In this document: piece after piece, positions 18,923 through 26,231 of the stretch
Numbering within the stretch: the first letter of the stretch is position 1
Layout: every line of letters begins with the position of its first letter
NCBI GenBank assembly: GCA_965206125.1
Contig: CBDBIN010000040.1
Location: 124,001-188,000, forward strand
Direction: 5' to 3'
Length of the DNA stretch: 64,000 nucleotides
Origin: CAXWPM01 sp965206125
GTDB taxonomy: Bacteria > Acidobacteriota > Terriglobia > 20CM-2-55-15
Program-made: the position numbers and the translations under genes
The notes under the pieces: generated by a model
Database searches by the model: none
What the model was told of the DNA's origin: nothing
Seen by the model: only the letters and a program-made list of their open reading frames with translations

Positions 18923-19336
18923 TTGAAGCTATCGCTGACCCTTCTGCTGTCCACCATCCTTGTGGTGTCCTGTGCCCCCGCGGCCGATCCCGAACCGGCT
19001 TCTGCTCCCGAAGCAGAGGTGGAAGCTGAACCGGTAGCGGGCACACGTGAAGACCCATTCCTCGGTCACGGCTTCATCCGCGAGATCCGTGACGACGGAG
19101 TTCTAGTTATCGAACACGAAGAGATCCCGGGCTTCATGATGGGCATGACGATGGGCTTCCCCGTCGCAGAGGGTGTCGTGGCCGAAGGCACGCTGGCGGT
19201 CGACGACGAGATAAACTTTCAGATCGAGTCGCTGACCGAAGGCTACCAGATCTTCAACATCGAGAAGGTGGAAGCCGACGCGGAAGAAGAGATGCCGGAA
19301 GAGGGCGCCGATCCAGAGCCGTCGACGTCGGATTAG
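18923..19336 (+). CDS. CusF-like periplasmic copper-binding lipoprotein
   Basis: Probable small periplasmic metallochaperone. 137 residues, lipoprotein signal with Cys at LVVSC, a low-complexity Ala/Glu/Pro linker, then a CusF-like beta-barrel with HEEIPGFMMGMTMGFPV, the His/Met pattern that binds Cu(I)/Ag(I) in this family. An acidic C-terminal tail follows. The start is TTG at 18923, chosen because GGAGG sits 8 bp upstream and no ATG fits. Divergent from the HD hydrolase gene; TATGAT at 18881 is a possible -10. Confidence 0.78.
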   Translation: MKLSLTLLLSTILVVSCAPAADPEPASAPEAEVEAEPVAGTREDPFLGHGFIREIRDDGVLVIEHEEIPGFMMGMTMGFPVAEGVVAEGTLAVDDEINFQIESLTEGYQIFNIEKVEADAEEEMPEEGADPEPSTSD

Positions 19337-19359
19337 TCGTCAGGCGGCCGGCGATAGAG

Positions 19360-19617
19360 ATGATCGAAATCACCCATCCCTTTTATGACATCGAAGTCGC
19401 AGCGTCGGACGATGGATCGGATTCATCTCTCGTGAAGATCCTTTCCGTGGGCGGACGTCGCTTTACCTACCTGGTGACCTGCCCCCTCGATGGAGCCGTG
19501 GTCGACTACATCAAGGAGATGATCGATGGCGGTTTCGTGTCGGACCTGGTGATCGACCGGACCCGTGAGGGTCTCCGAAGCCGCGAATCGAACGATTCCC
19601 TCTTGAAGCACGGCTAG
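19360..19617 (+). CDS. Small hypothetical protein
   Basis: Not recognised. 85 residues starting MIEITHPFYDIEVAASDDG, acidic at the N terminus, with alternating hydrophobic strands (LVKILSVGGRRFTYLV) and one helix (DYIKEMIDGGF). It lies 23 bp behind the copper-binding lipoprotein gene on the same strand with a weak Shine-Dalgarno (GATAGAG). The composition is plausible for a folded protein; reality of the gene is moderate. Confidence 0.5.
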   Translation: MIEITHPFYDIEVAASDDGSDSSLVKILSVGGRRFTYLVTCPLDGAVVDYIKEMIDGGFVSDLVIDRTREGLRSRESNDSLLKHG

Positions 19618-19646
19618 GAGGCTGTGATGAAAGTCGTCTGAAGCTC

Positions 19647-19694
19647 TAGCGGCGCTCTTATGAGCGTCGAATAATGGGCGGTCGCAGACCGCCC
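19647..19694. repeat. Two small palindromes of a dispersed hairpin family
   Basis: GCGCTC-TTAT-GAGCG (19647-19669) is followed by the perfect 8-bp hairpin GGGCGGTC-GCA-GACCGCCC (19676-19694). Related copies lie at 56673, 59683 and 59728, each beginning TAGCGG or TGTAGG. All are in intergenic DNA. Confidence 0.7.
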
Positions 19695-19789
19695 TCAGTG
19701 TAGACCCGACTTTCACCAGAGGCTACTAGCGTGCCTTGCAACGGTTTGGCTGCTCTGCTACATTTTCCGATGACGCGATATCGCGTTGG

Positions 19790-19860
19790 TGGGACGTCGT
19801 CTAACGGTAGGACTGCAGACTCTGGCTCTGCCTGTCGGGGTTCGAATCCCTGCGTCCCAG
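19790..19860 (+). tRNA. tRNA-Gln (anticodon CTG)
   Basis: The seven-base acceptor TGGGACG pairs fully with CGTCCCA; the anticodon stem GCAGA/TCTGC encloses the loop CTCTGGC, giving anticodon CTG (reads CAG). The T arm is CGGGG-TTCGAAT-CCCTG and the discriminator is G. CCA is not encoded. Its 3' part (from 19819) is duplicated perfectly at 26078, marking it as the attachment site of a genomic island. Confidence 0.95.
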
Positions 19861-19910
19861 TCATTCACCCCTAACAACTTAGCGTTTGGAGCGATTCTCG
19901 CTGGATCTGG
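19819..19910. repeat. attL, 3' end of tRNA-Gln and flank
   Basis: Positions 19819-19871 match 26078-26130 perfectly (53 bp). Similarity then continues with a few changes to about 19910, through AACTTAGCGTTTGG. Confidence 0.88.
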
Positions 19911-19912
19911 GG

Positions 19913-19934
19913 TGGGGGGACCCTTGGGGGGACC
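19913..19934 (+). repeat. TGGGGGGACC direct repeat, possible integrase arm sites
   Basis: TGGGGGGACC at 19913-19922 and TTGGGGGGACC at 19924-19934 stand side by side just inside attL. The same 11-mer occurs at 25950-25960 just inside attR, in the same orientation. The placement is as expected for arm-type binding sites of a tyrosine integrase; this role is inference. Confidence 0.5.
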
Positions 19935-19957
19935 CCCCGTCACTTTGCCGATAGGAA

Positions 19958-20190
19958 CTAGCCGGACGTGCCGGCCTTCTCCACTGACTGCAACAAGGAG
20001 TTTTCCAGCCGATTGGCCGCCGCCCGGTTTGCCCCTGGTACCAGATGATCGTACAGGTCCACCGTCATCTGGATGCTGTAGTGACCCATCATTTCCTTCA
20101 CATAAGTGATGTTCTCCCCCTGCTGAAGCATCAGGCTGGGCGTAACCGTGTCTCAAATCGTGCAGTCGGACTCGGCGGACTCCGGCCTGA
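19958..20190 (-). pseudogene. Tyrosine integrase, C-terminal remnant with frameshift
   Basis: Read on the minus strand the fragment gives AGVRRVRLHDLRHGYA, the conserved HxxR box, then a one-base insertion shifts the frame and it continues LMLQQGENITYVKEMMGHYS and IQMTVDLYDHLVPGANR with the nucleophile Tyr, ending ...KAGTSG at TAG 19958. Only about the last 75 residues of a roughly 400-residue integrase survive; the N-terminal part is replaced by a DUF429 fragment on the other strand. It must once have driven integration at tRNA-Gln. Confidence 0.85.
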
Positions 20191-20432
20191 AGTCACGCGA
20201 AGGCGAAGAAGAGAGGCTGATCCTGCTGCGAGAGCCCGGTCTTGAGGTCTCGGCAGACGACATCACAAATCGACGTCTGGAACTCGGGCGCGGCAACGTG
20301 AAGCGCGACGACATCGTTGACGCGCTCGCATTCCTGGTGACCGCGAAACGCATCGCGGACGGCGAGGCAGTGATCCGCCCATCCGAGCCGCAACTCGACT
20401 CCACCGGCTTGCGAATGGAGATTGTCGCGTGA
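20184..20432 (+). pseudogene. DUF429 protein, C-terminal fragment
   Basis: The frame reads SREGEEERLILLREPGLEV, later KRDDIVDALAFLVTAKRIA and finally LRMEIVA before TGA, which is the end of DUF429 (predicted RNase H-like nuclease) proteins: REGREER-L and DDxxDAL-TA are the family marks. Roughly the first two thirds are missing and there is no start codon belonging to the family. It abuts the integrase remnant at about 20184-20192, so one deletion probably removed the front of both genes. Confidence 0.7.
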
Positions 20433-20951
20433 GACGGACCACCGGCTGACGGTCTGACACCACTGACGGCAGTGCTCCGATACCTTCTCTACCCTCTCTA
20501 CCCTTCCCTTCTTCCATCTGGAAAAAGAGACCACTGTCAGCTCCGTCGGTCTGTCAGCGAGGAGCCGCCCGACGATTCGCGAGAGCGAGAACTTTGGGGA
20601 CCTGCCAGATAGATATGAATGGAATGGGAAAGCCGTGACACCCATGACGCGTGTGACACCGCAGCAGTGATCGAAGCTTCAGGCCTACTCTGTTTAGGCT
20701 TCACTCGGCTGGTTTGGCGGTTTTGCCAGCGAACTGGTCTCGGAACGGATAGACGCTTCGAGGTCTAGCCCGGCGTAGAGTCGACTTGCTGCCAATGTTC
20801 TTGTCGTTACTAATCTGGGTGCGAAAGCCCGCCTGGTCCGGTTGGAGCGTGTTGTGTCAAGTAGTGGTGTTTCTGAGACCGCCGCCAGTCCGGGCAAAAG
20901 TGACTCGCAGACCAAGACCATTGCGGGGGCTAAAGGAGGTTCCGTCAATAA
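20433..20951. other. Island DNA without a recognisable gene
   Basis: 519 bp between the DUF429 fragment and the IS256 element. I see no supported gene. A strong Shine-Dalgarno-like AAAGGAGGT at about 20932-20940 points into the IS, so IS insertion may have removed the start of a gene. A broken open stretch (NVLVVTNLGAKARLVRLERV) precedes it in one plus frame but is interrupted by TAG. Confidence 0.5.
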
Positions 20952-22298
20952 GTGTGTAAATAGACATCAGGCGGCTTTCTCCTCGGTGACTTGGTTGACT
21001 GGAACTCCATTGACATATTGGGCGCCTTGGTAGACATCCTTCATCAAGTGCGGAGCCTTCAAACGGCGAAATCTTTTCTCAGCGACCAGCAGCATCTTCC
21101 AGATGACAGCCCGTGCGTTGGCCACTTTCTTGAACCTTCGAGCGGCATCGGTTCGCAGTCGCAGAGCAGAGAAGGGAGACTCCACTGGATTGGTAGTCCG
21201 CAGATGTTGCCACTGCTGTTTGGGATAGTTGTAAAACGTCACCATCCGATCCCAGTCCTGGTCGATCAGATCAGCCGCTGCCTCCAGTCCTCTCTTGCCA
21301 CACCAATGTTGGAATCGTCCTTTGACTTGCTCGGCTTCCTGCCGTGTTTCTGCATAAGGGATCTGCCGCAACACCAACAACGCCGCTTTGTGCCGACCCT
21401 TGGGGATCTTAGCCAGCAAGTTGACGATGCGATGATTCCAGCATCTCTGCTCGTCGGCTTCTGGGAAAACGTTGCGCAACGCTCCCCAGATCCCCAGATG
21501 CCCGTCAGCCATCACCAGTCTCGGTGGGTTCATCCCCCGCTCTTTGAGATCCCTCAGCACTTCGGACCAGCTCTGGGTCGATTCTCGATAACCACTACTG
21601 ACCGACACCACCACTTTAGTGCCATCACTTAAAGCGGCGATCACTACCAGGATCACGGCCTTTTCCTTCTCCAGCCCTGCTTTGATGTACACACCGTCTG
21701 CCCACAGATACACCACTTCCAGATCGTCCAGCCGACGGCTTTGCCAGGCCTCCATTTCTCCCTGCCACTTCTCCTTCAACCGGGCTACGGTGCTGGGGGA
21801 CAGCGGCGCTTCTTCCCCTAAAAGCCCTCTTAAGGCCAGATCGAAATCCCCCTCGGCCAGACCATGCAAATAGAGTTCTGGAATCAAGTCTCGTACCTCT
21901 TGCGTCCGCTTGGCAAACAGCGGCAAGACCCGGCTCTCAAAACGCTCTTCCAGATCCCGCACTCGGGGACGCCGCAGCTTGATCGTTCCGCAACTCAGCG
22001 TCAGTCGCCGCTCCTTACCGTAGCCGTTGCGATAGCCACCGGGCGCGTCCACTTCTCGGCGACGCTCATTCTTTCTTCGTCCCAGCAGCTGTGTCACTTC
22101 ATCCTCCAACAGTTCCTGTACGTAAAACTGGATCTGCTCTCGCACCCACTCTTCCAGCTGTTCAAAGCAGACTCTTGACTCCACACTTCGATCAATGTTC
22201 TTCTTGCTCATGGCGGTGTGACTCCTTCCTTTCGGGCTCTTCCGCCCGGGTTTTTATTTCACCCGGAAGGATAATCACCGCCTATGCTATTTACACAC
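20952..22298 (-). mobile_element. IS256-family insertion sequence
   Basis: About 1.35 kb with inverted ends: GTGTGTAAATAG at 20952 and its complement CTATTTACACAC ending at 22298, with similarity continuing inward (AGGCGG). It carries one intact transposase. I could not find an 8-9 bp target duplication at the flanks, so the ends may be a few bases off or one flank has changed. Confidence 0.88.
20967..22211 (-). CDS. IS256-family (mutator type) transposase
   Basis: DDE transposase that moves the element by copy-out/paste-in through a circle. 414 residues; the acidic triad is Asp172 (LWADGVY), Asp236 (VMADGHLG) and Glu344 (NPVESPFS). The CWNHR block of the family is near residue 257. ATG 22211 is preceded by GGAAGGAG. 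No stops or frameshifts, so it is potentially active. Confidence 0.95.
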   Translation of the reverse strand: MSKKNIDRSVESRVCFEQLEEWVREQIQFYVQELLEDEVTQLLGRRKNERRREVDAPGGYRNGYGKERRLTLSCGTIKLRRPRVRDLEERFESRVLPLFAKRTQEVRDLIPELYLHGLAEGDFDLALRGLLGEEAPLSPSTVARLKEKWQGEMEAWQSRRLDDLEVVYLWADGVYIKAGLEKEKAVILVVIAALSDGTKVVVSVSSGYRESTQSWSEVLRDLKERGMNPPRLVMADGHLGIWGALRNVFPEADEQRCWNHRIVNLLAKIPKGRHKAALLVLRQIPYAETRQEAEQVKGRFQHWCGKRGLEAAADLIDQDWDRMVTFYNYPKQQWQHLRTTNPVESPFSALRLRTDAARRFKKVANARAVIWKMLLVAEKRFRRLKAPHLMKDVYQGAQYVNGVPVNQVTEEKAA

Positions 22299-22367
22299 CT
22301 TTTGAGGGTAGCTCTGGCTAAAGTGTGGGCTTATTGAGACGGCACAGCGATCAGATAGCGGTTTCTC

Positions 22368-24023
22368 CTAGCGGGTCCCTACCGTGCCGTCCAACTGTTC
22401 GAGTTCGCGGAGCGCCCGCTGCGCCGTGACCACGCTGAAACAGTTCTCCTCGTTCTCCATCCACATCTCCATCAACGAGCGCGTACCGCTCTTCCGGTGC
22501 TGAATCGTCAAGTAGCCGATCAGAACGATCAGGCCGATCGTCAGGCACAGGTAGAAGACCCACGGCGCGGGGGGCATGCGGTAGTAGTCGAGGCCGAACA
22601 TCATCTGGAAGGGAAGCCAGAGAACGATCCAGGACAACCCGAGCCACGCATCCGACCGCACGCAGGACAGACGCAGCCGGTCAAGCCGCTCCCGGATTTT
22701 CGCCGCGGGTTCCGCGTCGTCGATGGCCCGGTACCTCTCGAGCGTGACCGACGCCGCCACGATGGCGCTGACGCCGTATATATTCATGATGACGCCGGCC
22801 GCAAGCCGGGACCAGTCGCCGGCCGGGATGCTCACGCTATACGTCAGCCCAGTCAGCAGCATAATTACCAGGCCTAGGAGCAACAGTAAGATCTGTCCCC
22901 TGCGCAGCGGGCGGAGTCGCGCGCGAACGCGTCCCATGGTTCGGTCTCGAAGGGCGAGCAGAGCCAGGGTGTCCTGATGCATCCGCGGGTCATGTCGAGA
23001 CAAGGGATCAGACCCCGAGATCCCCGCCGATGCGGTCTTCGTCGCCTGACCCTGTTGTCCCTCAGTCGCGGCGATAGACTCCACGGCGGTCTTCACGTCG
23101 CTGGCGTGCTGGTATCGGCGCTCCGGTTCCTTGGCGAGCGCCCGGAGCACGATGTCGTCTAAGCGTACGTCCACGGCAACCTTCTGCGACGGCGCCTGGA
23201 AGCGCCCGATCGGCAACTCGCCCGTCAACATCTCGTAGAAGACCACCCCCAATGAGTAAATGTCAGCGCGGTGGTCGACGTCGCGCGTGCCCTCCATCTG
23301 CTCGGGCGCCATGTATCGGAGGGTGCCCATGACCTGGTGGGTGCCGGTCAGCGACGCCTCAGTATGATCACCCTCGTGTTTGAGTTTGGACAGGCCGAAG
23401 TCGGCGATCTTCGCTCGCCCCTTCCGGTCCAGCAGGATGTTCCCCGGCTTGATGTCCCGATGCACGACGCCCTCATCGTGGGCGTACTGGAGGGCGTCGC
23501 AGATCTGCGGCACAAGGACCAGGGCATGCTCCGGCTCCAGGGCAGCGGTTTCCAACAACTGACGCAGGCTCGTCCCGTCGACGTACTCCATCACGATGAA
23601 TGAGGTGTCGCCCGCCTGACCGTATTCGTACACTGCAACAATGTGCGGATGGTTGAGGCGGGCGAGGGCCTGAGCCTCGCGGGCAAAGCGTTGGGTGAAC
23701 GCGGGGTCACCGCCGATTTCGGGAGGTAAGACCTTCAGCGCCACGACTCGGTCAAGACCGGGCTGCCGTGCCTTGTAGACCGCTCCCATGCCGCCGGTGC
23801 CCAGGAGCTCCAGGATCTCAAGCTTGGGGAAGAGCGTCGTCAAAGTGTCGATCGACGGTGGCTCGAATCTCGGGCCCGAGGCTGCGGCCGTGGGGTCGAC
23901 CGCGGTGTCTGCGGGCGCGGCGCTCTCGAGACCGGCCTTCACCAAGCAGGTGGGACAGAGCCCGGCGGGCGCGTCGTCGGGGAGGGGCACCCCACATGTC
24001 TGGCACTGCCGTGTATCGGTCAT
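22368..24023 (-). CDS. Membrane Ser/Thr protein kinase with N-terminal zinc ribbon
   Basis: Hanks-type kinase, 551 residues. Residues 7-26 form a zinc ribbon (CQTC...CPTC). The kinase domain at about 68-335 has GTGGMGAVYKA, Lys97, HRDIKPGN (Asp190) and DFG (Asp208), with APE as YMAPEQM; all catalytic residues are present. Four membrane segments follow (about 380-520) with a short cytoplasmic tail, so the C terminus is membrane-embedded instead of carrying an external sensor. It lies 78 bp behind the ECF sigma gene on the same strand, an ECF sigma/kinase pair. Island cargo. Confidence 0.92.
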   Translation of the reverse strand: MTDTRQCQTCGVPLPDDAPAGLCPTCLVKAGLESAAPADTAVDPTAAASGPRFEPPSIDTLTTLFPKLEILELLGTGGMGAVYKARQPGLDRVVALKVLPPEIGGDPAFTQRFAREAQALARLNHPHIVAVYEYGQAGDTSFIVMEYVDGTSLRQLLETAALEPEHALVLVPQICDALQYAHDEGVVHRDIKPGNILLDRKGRAKIADFGLSKLKHEGDHTEASLTGTHQVMGTLRYMAPEQMEGTRDVDHRADIYSLGVVFYEMLTGELPIGRFQAPSQKVAVDVRLDDIVLRALAKEPERRYQHASDVKTAVESIAATEGQQGQATKTASAGISGSDPLSRHDPRMHQDTLALLALRDRTMGRVRARLRPLRRGQILLLLLGLVIMLLTGLTYSVSIPAGDWSRLAAGVIMNIYGVSAIVAASVTLERYRAIDDAEPAAKIRERLDRLRLSCVRSDAWLGLSWIVLWLPFQMMFGLDYYRMPPAPWVFYLCLTIGLIVLIGYLTIQHRKSGTRSLMEMWMENEENCFSVVTAQRALRELEQLDGTVGTR

Positions 24024-24101
24024 CGCGTGTCTGGCTCCATTGGAAAGCGCGGCCTCTACTTTCCCCCTACCGGATCGCCAGCGTTCGGTAACACCATCGC
24101 T

Positions 24102-24857
24102 TCATCTTCCAGCCAGGACCGCCAGGATCCGTTGTATCTCGTCGTCCACCTCACCCTCGTCCGCCACGGTGCGGAGCACCTCCGCACGAAACAGCTGACG
24201 ATAGCGCTTCCGTAGGCGGAAACCTGCCTGCTTGGCGGCCGCGACCGTCACCCCCAGCGTCTCGGCCGAGCGCGCGTAGTCCGCCGCGGTGGCTTCCCCG
24301 GTGAGGGCCGGCTTGAGCGGCTCGAAGTGGGCTTCCTTCCCAGCGTCCGTCAGCTCCGCGCGGAGCTGCGCGAGCACCAGGTCCAGCAGGGTCAGGACCC
24401 AGCGGCGTTCATAGAGATCCTCCGGCGTCACCTCGTTGGCGGGCTCGATCTGATAACGGGACTCGCCCGAGTCGAAGTCCAGGGAGAGCGTAGAGCGGCC
24501 ACCGCCTCGCTTCTCGGCCCGCGCCTTCTCCCACTCGTTGAGCAGGAAGTGCTTGAGCGCGGTGAGCAGAAACGCCCGGAAACGGCCCCGCGTGCGGTCC
24601 GCCCGTGCGATGGTCCGCTTTTCGAGCAGGTGCGAGAAGAACGCCTGCGTCAGGTCCTGTGCGTCTTGCACGTTTGGCACGCGACGTCTGACGTACGCGT
24701 AGAGGGGGTACCAGTAGGTCTGGCACAACTCGGCGAGCGCCTGCTGGGCGGCGGGTTTATCGGAGCGACCGGCCGAGACCACGAGACTCCAGTGCGTCGT
24801 GGCGAACGCCGCGTGGGGTGTCGGCCCAGGCCGGGCCGCGGCGTCAGACAAGCCCAT
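24102..24857 (-). CDS. ECF-type RNA polymerase sigma factor
   Basis: About 251 residues if translated from ATG 24857 (MGLSDAAARPGP); an in-frame ATG at 24875 is an alternative. Region 2 is LCQTYWYPLYAYVRRRVPN with QDLTQAFFSHLLEK, and a region 4 helix-turn-helix is SAETLGVTVAAAKQAGFRLR. The long linker and C terminus fit the planctomycete/acidobacterial group of ECF factors that sit next to Ser/Thr kinases. The downstream kinase probably controls it by phosphorylation, by analogy with the EcfP/PknT pair of Vibrio; target genes unknown. Confidence 0.85.
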   Translation of the reverse strand: MGLSDAAARPGPTPHAAFATTHWSLVVSAGRSDKPAAQQALAELCQTYWYPLYAYVRRRVPNVQDAQDLTQAFFSHLLEKRTIARADRTRGRFRAFLLTALKHFLLNEWEKARAEKRGGGRSTLSLDFDSGESRYQIEPANEVTPEDLYERRWVLTLLDLVLAQLRAELTDAGKEAHFEPLKPALTGEATAADYARSAETLGVTVAAAKQAGFRLRKRYRQLFRAEVLRTVADEGEVDDEIQRILAVLAGR

Positions 24858-24875
24858 GCCTGCATTGTATGGCAC

Positions 24876-25487
24876 CGGCCTGGGCGGCGCTAGTGCTGCA
24901 CGCGAATCCTGCCCGGCATGGTCGCGAGGAAGGGAGGCGGAACGGGTCCCGAAAAGTCGCCTGTCTGGAGTAATCAGGCCGAAGAAGGGTTCGTCTCAGA
25001 AACCTGCCGGTTTCGCCCCGCTGAACCTCTGGATGCTTCGCTGAGCAGCCTGTCTTCGCCTCTCGACACCATAATCGCAAAACCAGGGTTTCTGACGATC
25101 TCAACCGCTCCTCATAAACGCCGTAGTGCTTACCGATCTGTTCTCAACTCCCGAGAAGTCGCCGGAAAAGTGAAATCGAAGCATCCGAAGTCGTGACGCG
25201 TTTTCAGACCGTTCGATGCGTTTAAACGCCCTCGCCAGTGCAGCGAGCGATGTCTTGATCACGGCCGGCCGACCAACCGATTCTTGACCCGTCCGGCACA
25301 CCCCCGCCGATCGCCTCCAGCACGCCTGTGAGCGGCGATCGACGCCCAACCGACTCTCACCATCAGCGTTCGTTGACAGCGCCGTGTAAAGCCCGTAAGC
25401 GTCGCCTTTCCTGCGCTCGCTCGCGTGCCAAGTATCGCGGTAAAATAGAGTGTAAGCATCGCCACCGCCAACCCACCGGAGTCCACC
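24876..25487. other. Island intergenic stretch
   Basis: About 610 bp with no supported gene. It holds the first CGTTTAAACG palindrome (25222-25231). A minus-strand open frame at 25101-25349 has no start signal or family similarity I can see. Confidence 0.5.
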
Positions 25488-25778
25488 ATGTCGAAGAGAA
25501 AATCAGTGCGTTTAAACGCCGCCCAAGAGATCGTCAAGCAGGCGAGAAGTAACCTCCACTGGCTCCACCACAAGGGCTGGACGCCGACCGACCATCTGAA
25601 CGCGCAGCGGTGGCGCCGGTACGCGAACGACGCGCGGAACGAGAAGGCGATCAGGGCCGCGCTCACTCGGTGGTTGCGGGCGGCGGGGAGCGGACGCAAG
25701 GCGATCGATCGGGCCAGGAGCGAGCTCGCGGAGATGCTGGAGCGGGCCCCGGGAAGCGTTCGAACCGGACGTGATTAG
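25488..25778 (+). CDS. Small basic protein of unknown function
   Basis: Not recognised. 96 residues, strongly basic, predicted mostly helical (MSKRKSVRLNAAQEIVKQAR, later AALTRWLRAAGSGRK). ATG 25488 has GGAG 9 bp upstream. The second CGTTTAAACG palindrome lies within codons 6-9. Being small, basic and island-borne it could bind nucleic acid, but that is a guess. Confidence 0.55.
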   Translation: MSKRKSVRLNAAQEIVKQARSNLHWLHHKGWTPTDHLNAQRWRRYANDARNEKAIRAALTRWLRAAGSGRKAIDRARSELAEMLERAPGSVRTGRD

Positions 25779-26077
25779 CGCGCGAGGGATGGACGAAGCG
25801 ACCCTCGACTGCCATAGGTAGATTAGGGTGCCGAGGAGGGGTAGAAAAGTACTGCTAACCCGCTCGTGTGTGTCGGGTTTGGGGACGAGCGAGAGCGTTT
25901 AAACGGGTTGAAAGGAGCGAAAGAACCCGCGGCACCCCTGTGGGGACTTTTGGGGGGACCACCTGCTTCGACGGGGTGCTATCGAGTGGACGCGGGCTTG
26001 GGCTAACACGCTGAACGTATTACTCTGTGACACTCAGGACCATTCAGTCTATGTTGTTGATACTACAGTGGATGGCA
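25779..26077. other. Island right-end noncoding DNA
   Basis: Contains a third CGTTTAAACG palindrome (25898-25907) and the TTGGGGGGACC repeat (25950-25960) near attR. No gene seen. Confidence 0.5.
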
Positions 26078-26168
26078 ACTCTGGCTCTGCCTGTCGGGGT
26101 TCGAATCCCTGCGTCCCAGTCATTCACCCCAGACAACTTAGCGTTTGAAGCGATTCCCGCCGATCTGG
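26078..26168. repeat. attR, duplicated 3' half of tRNA-Gln
   Basis: Reproduces tRNA-Gln from the anticodon-loop side to the discriminator (perfect 53 bp, 26078-26130) and then a diverged copy of the chromosomal flank. The 5' half of the tRNA is absent, so it is not a functional tRNA. Confidence 0.88.
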
Positions 26169-26231
26169 ACTCGTTACGTTGACAATACCTCGGTGACATG
26201 TCGGAGGCGGCATGGATGCTACAATCCGGCC

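Larger units (their letters stand above)
19790..26168. mobile_element. Genomic island integrated at tRNA-Gln
   Basis: Bounded by the intact tRNA-Gln on the left and a copy of its 3' half on the right. Contents: decayed tyrosine integrase, DUF429 fragment, IS256 element, Ser/Thr kinase, ECF sigma factor and a small basic protein. The integrase lies immediately beside the left attachment site, as usual for tRNA-targeting elements. No intact recombinase remains, so the island is probably fixed. Confidence 0.82.

Noticed and set aside
20842..21033. 63-codon frame entering the IS256 left end
   Set aside because: It crosses the IS boundary and has no recognisable product.
20952..22298. Target-site duplication of IS256
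   Set aside because: I compared the flanks for 8-9 bp direct repeats and found none that fit.
25101..25349. 82-codon minus-strand frame in the island
   Set aside because: No Shine-Dalgarno, no family similarity, unusual composition.
26078..26120. Second tRNA-Gln gene
   Set aside because: Only the 3' half is present; the acceptor 5' strand and D arm are missing, so it is an attachment-site copy.
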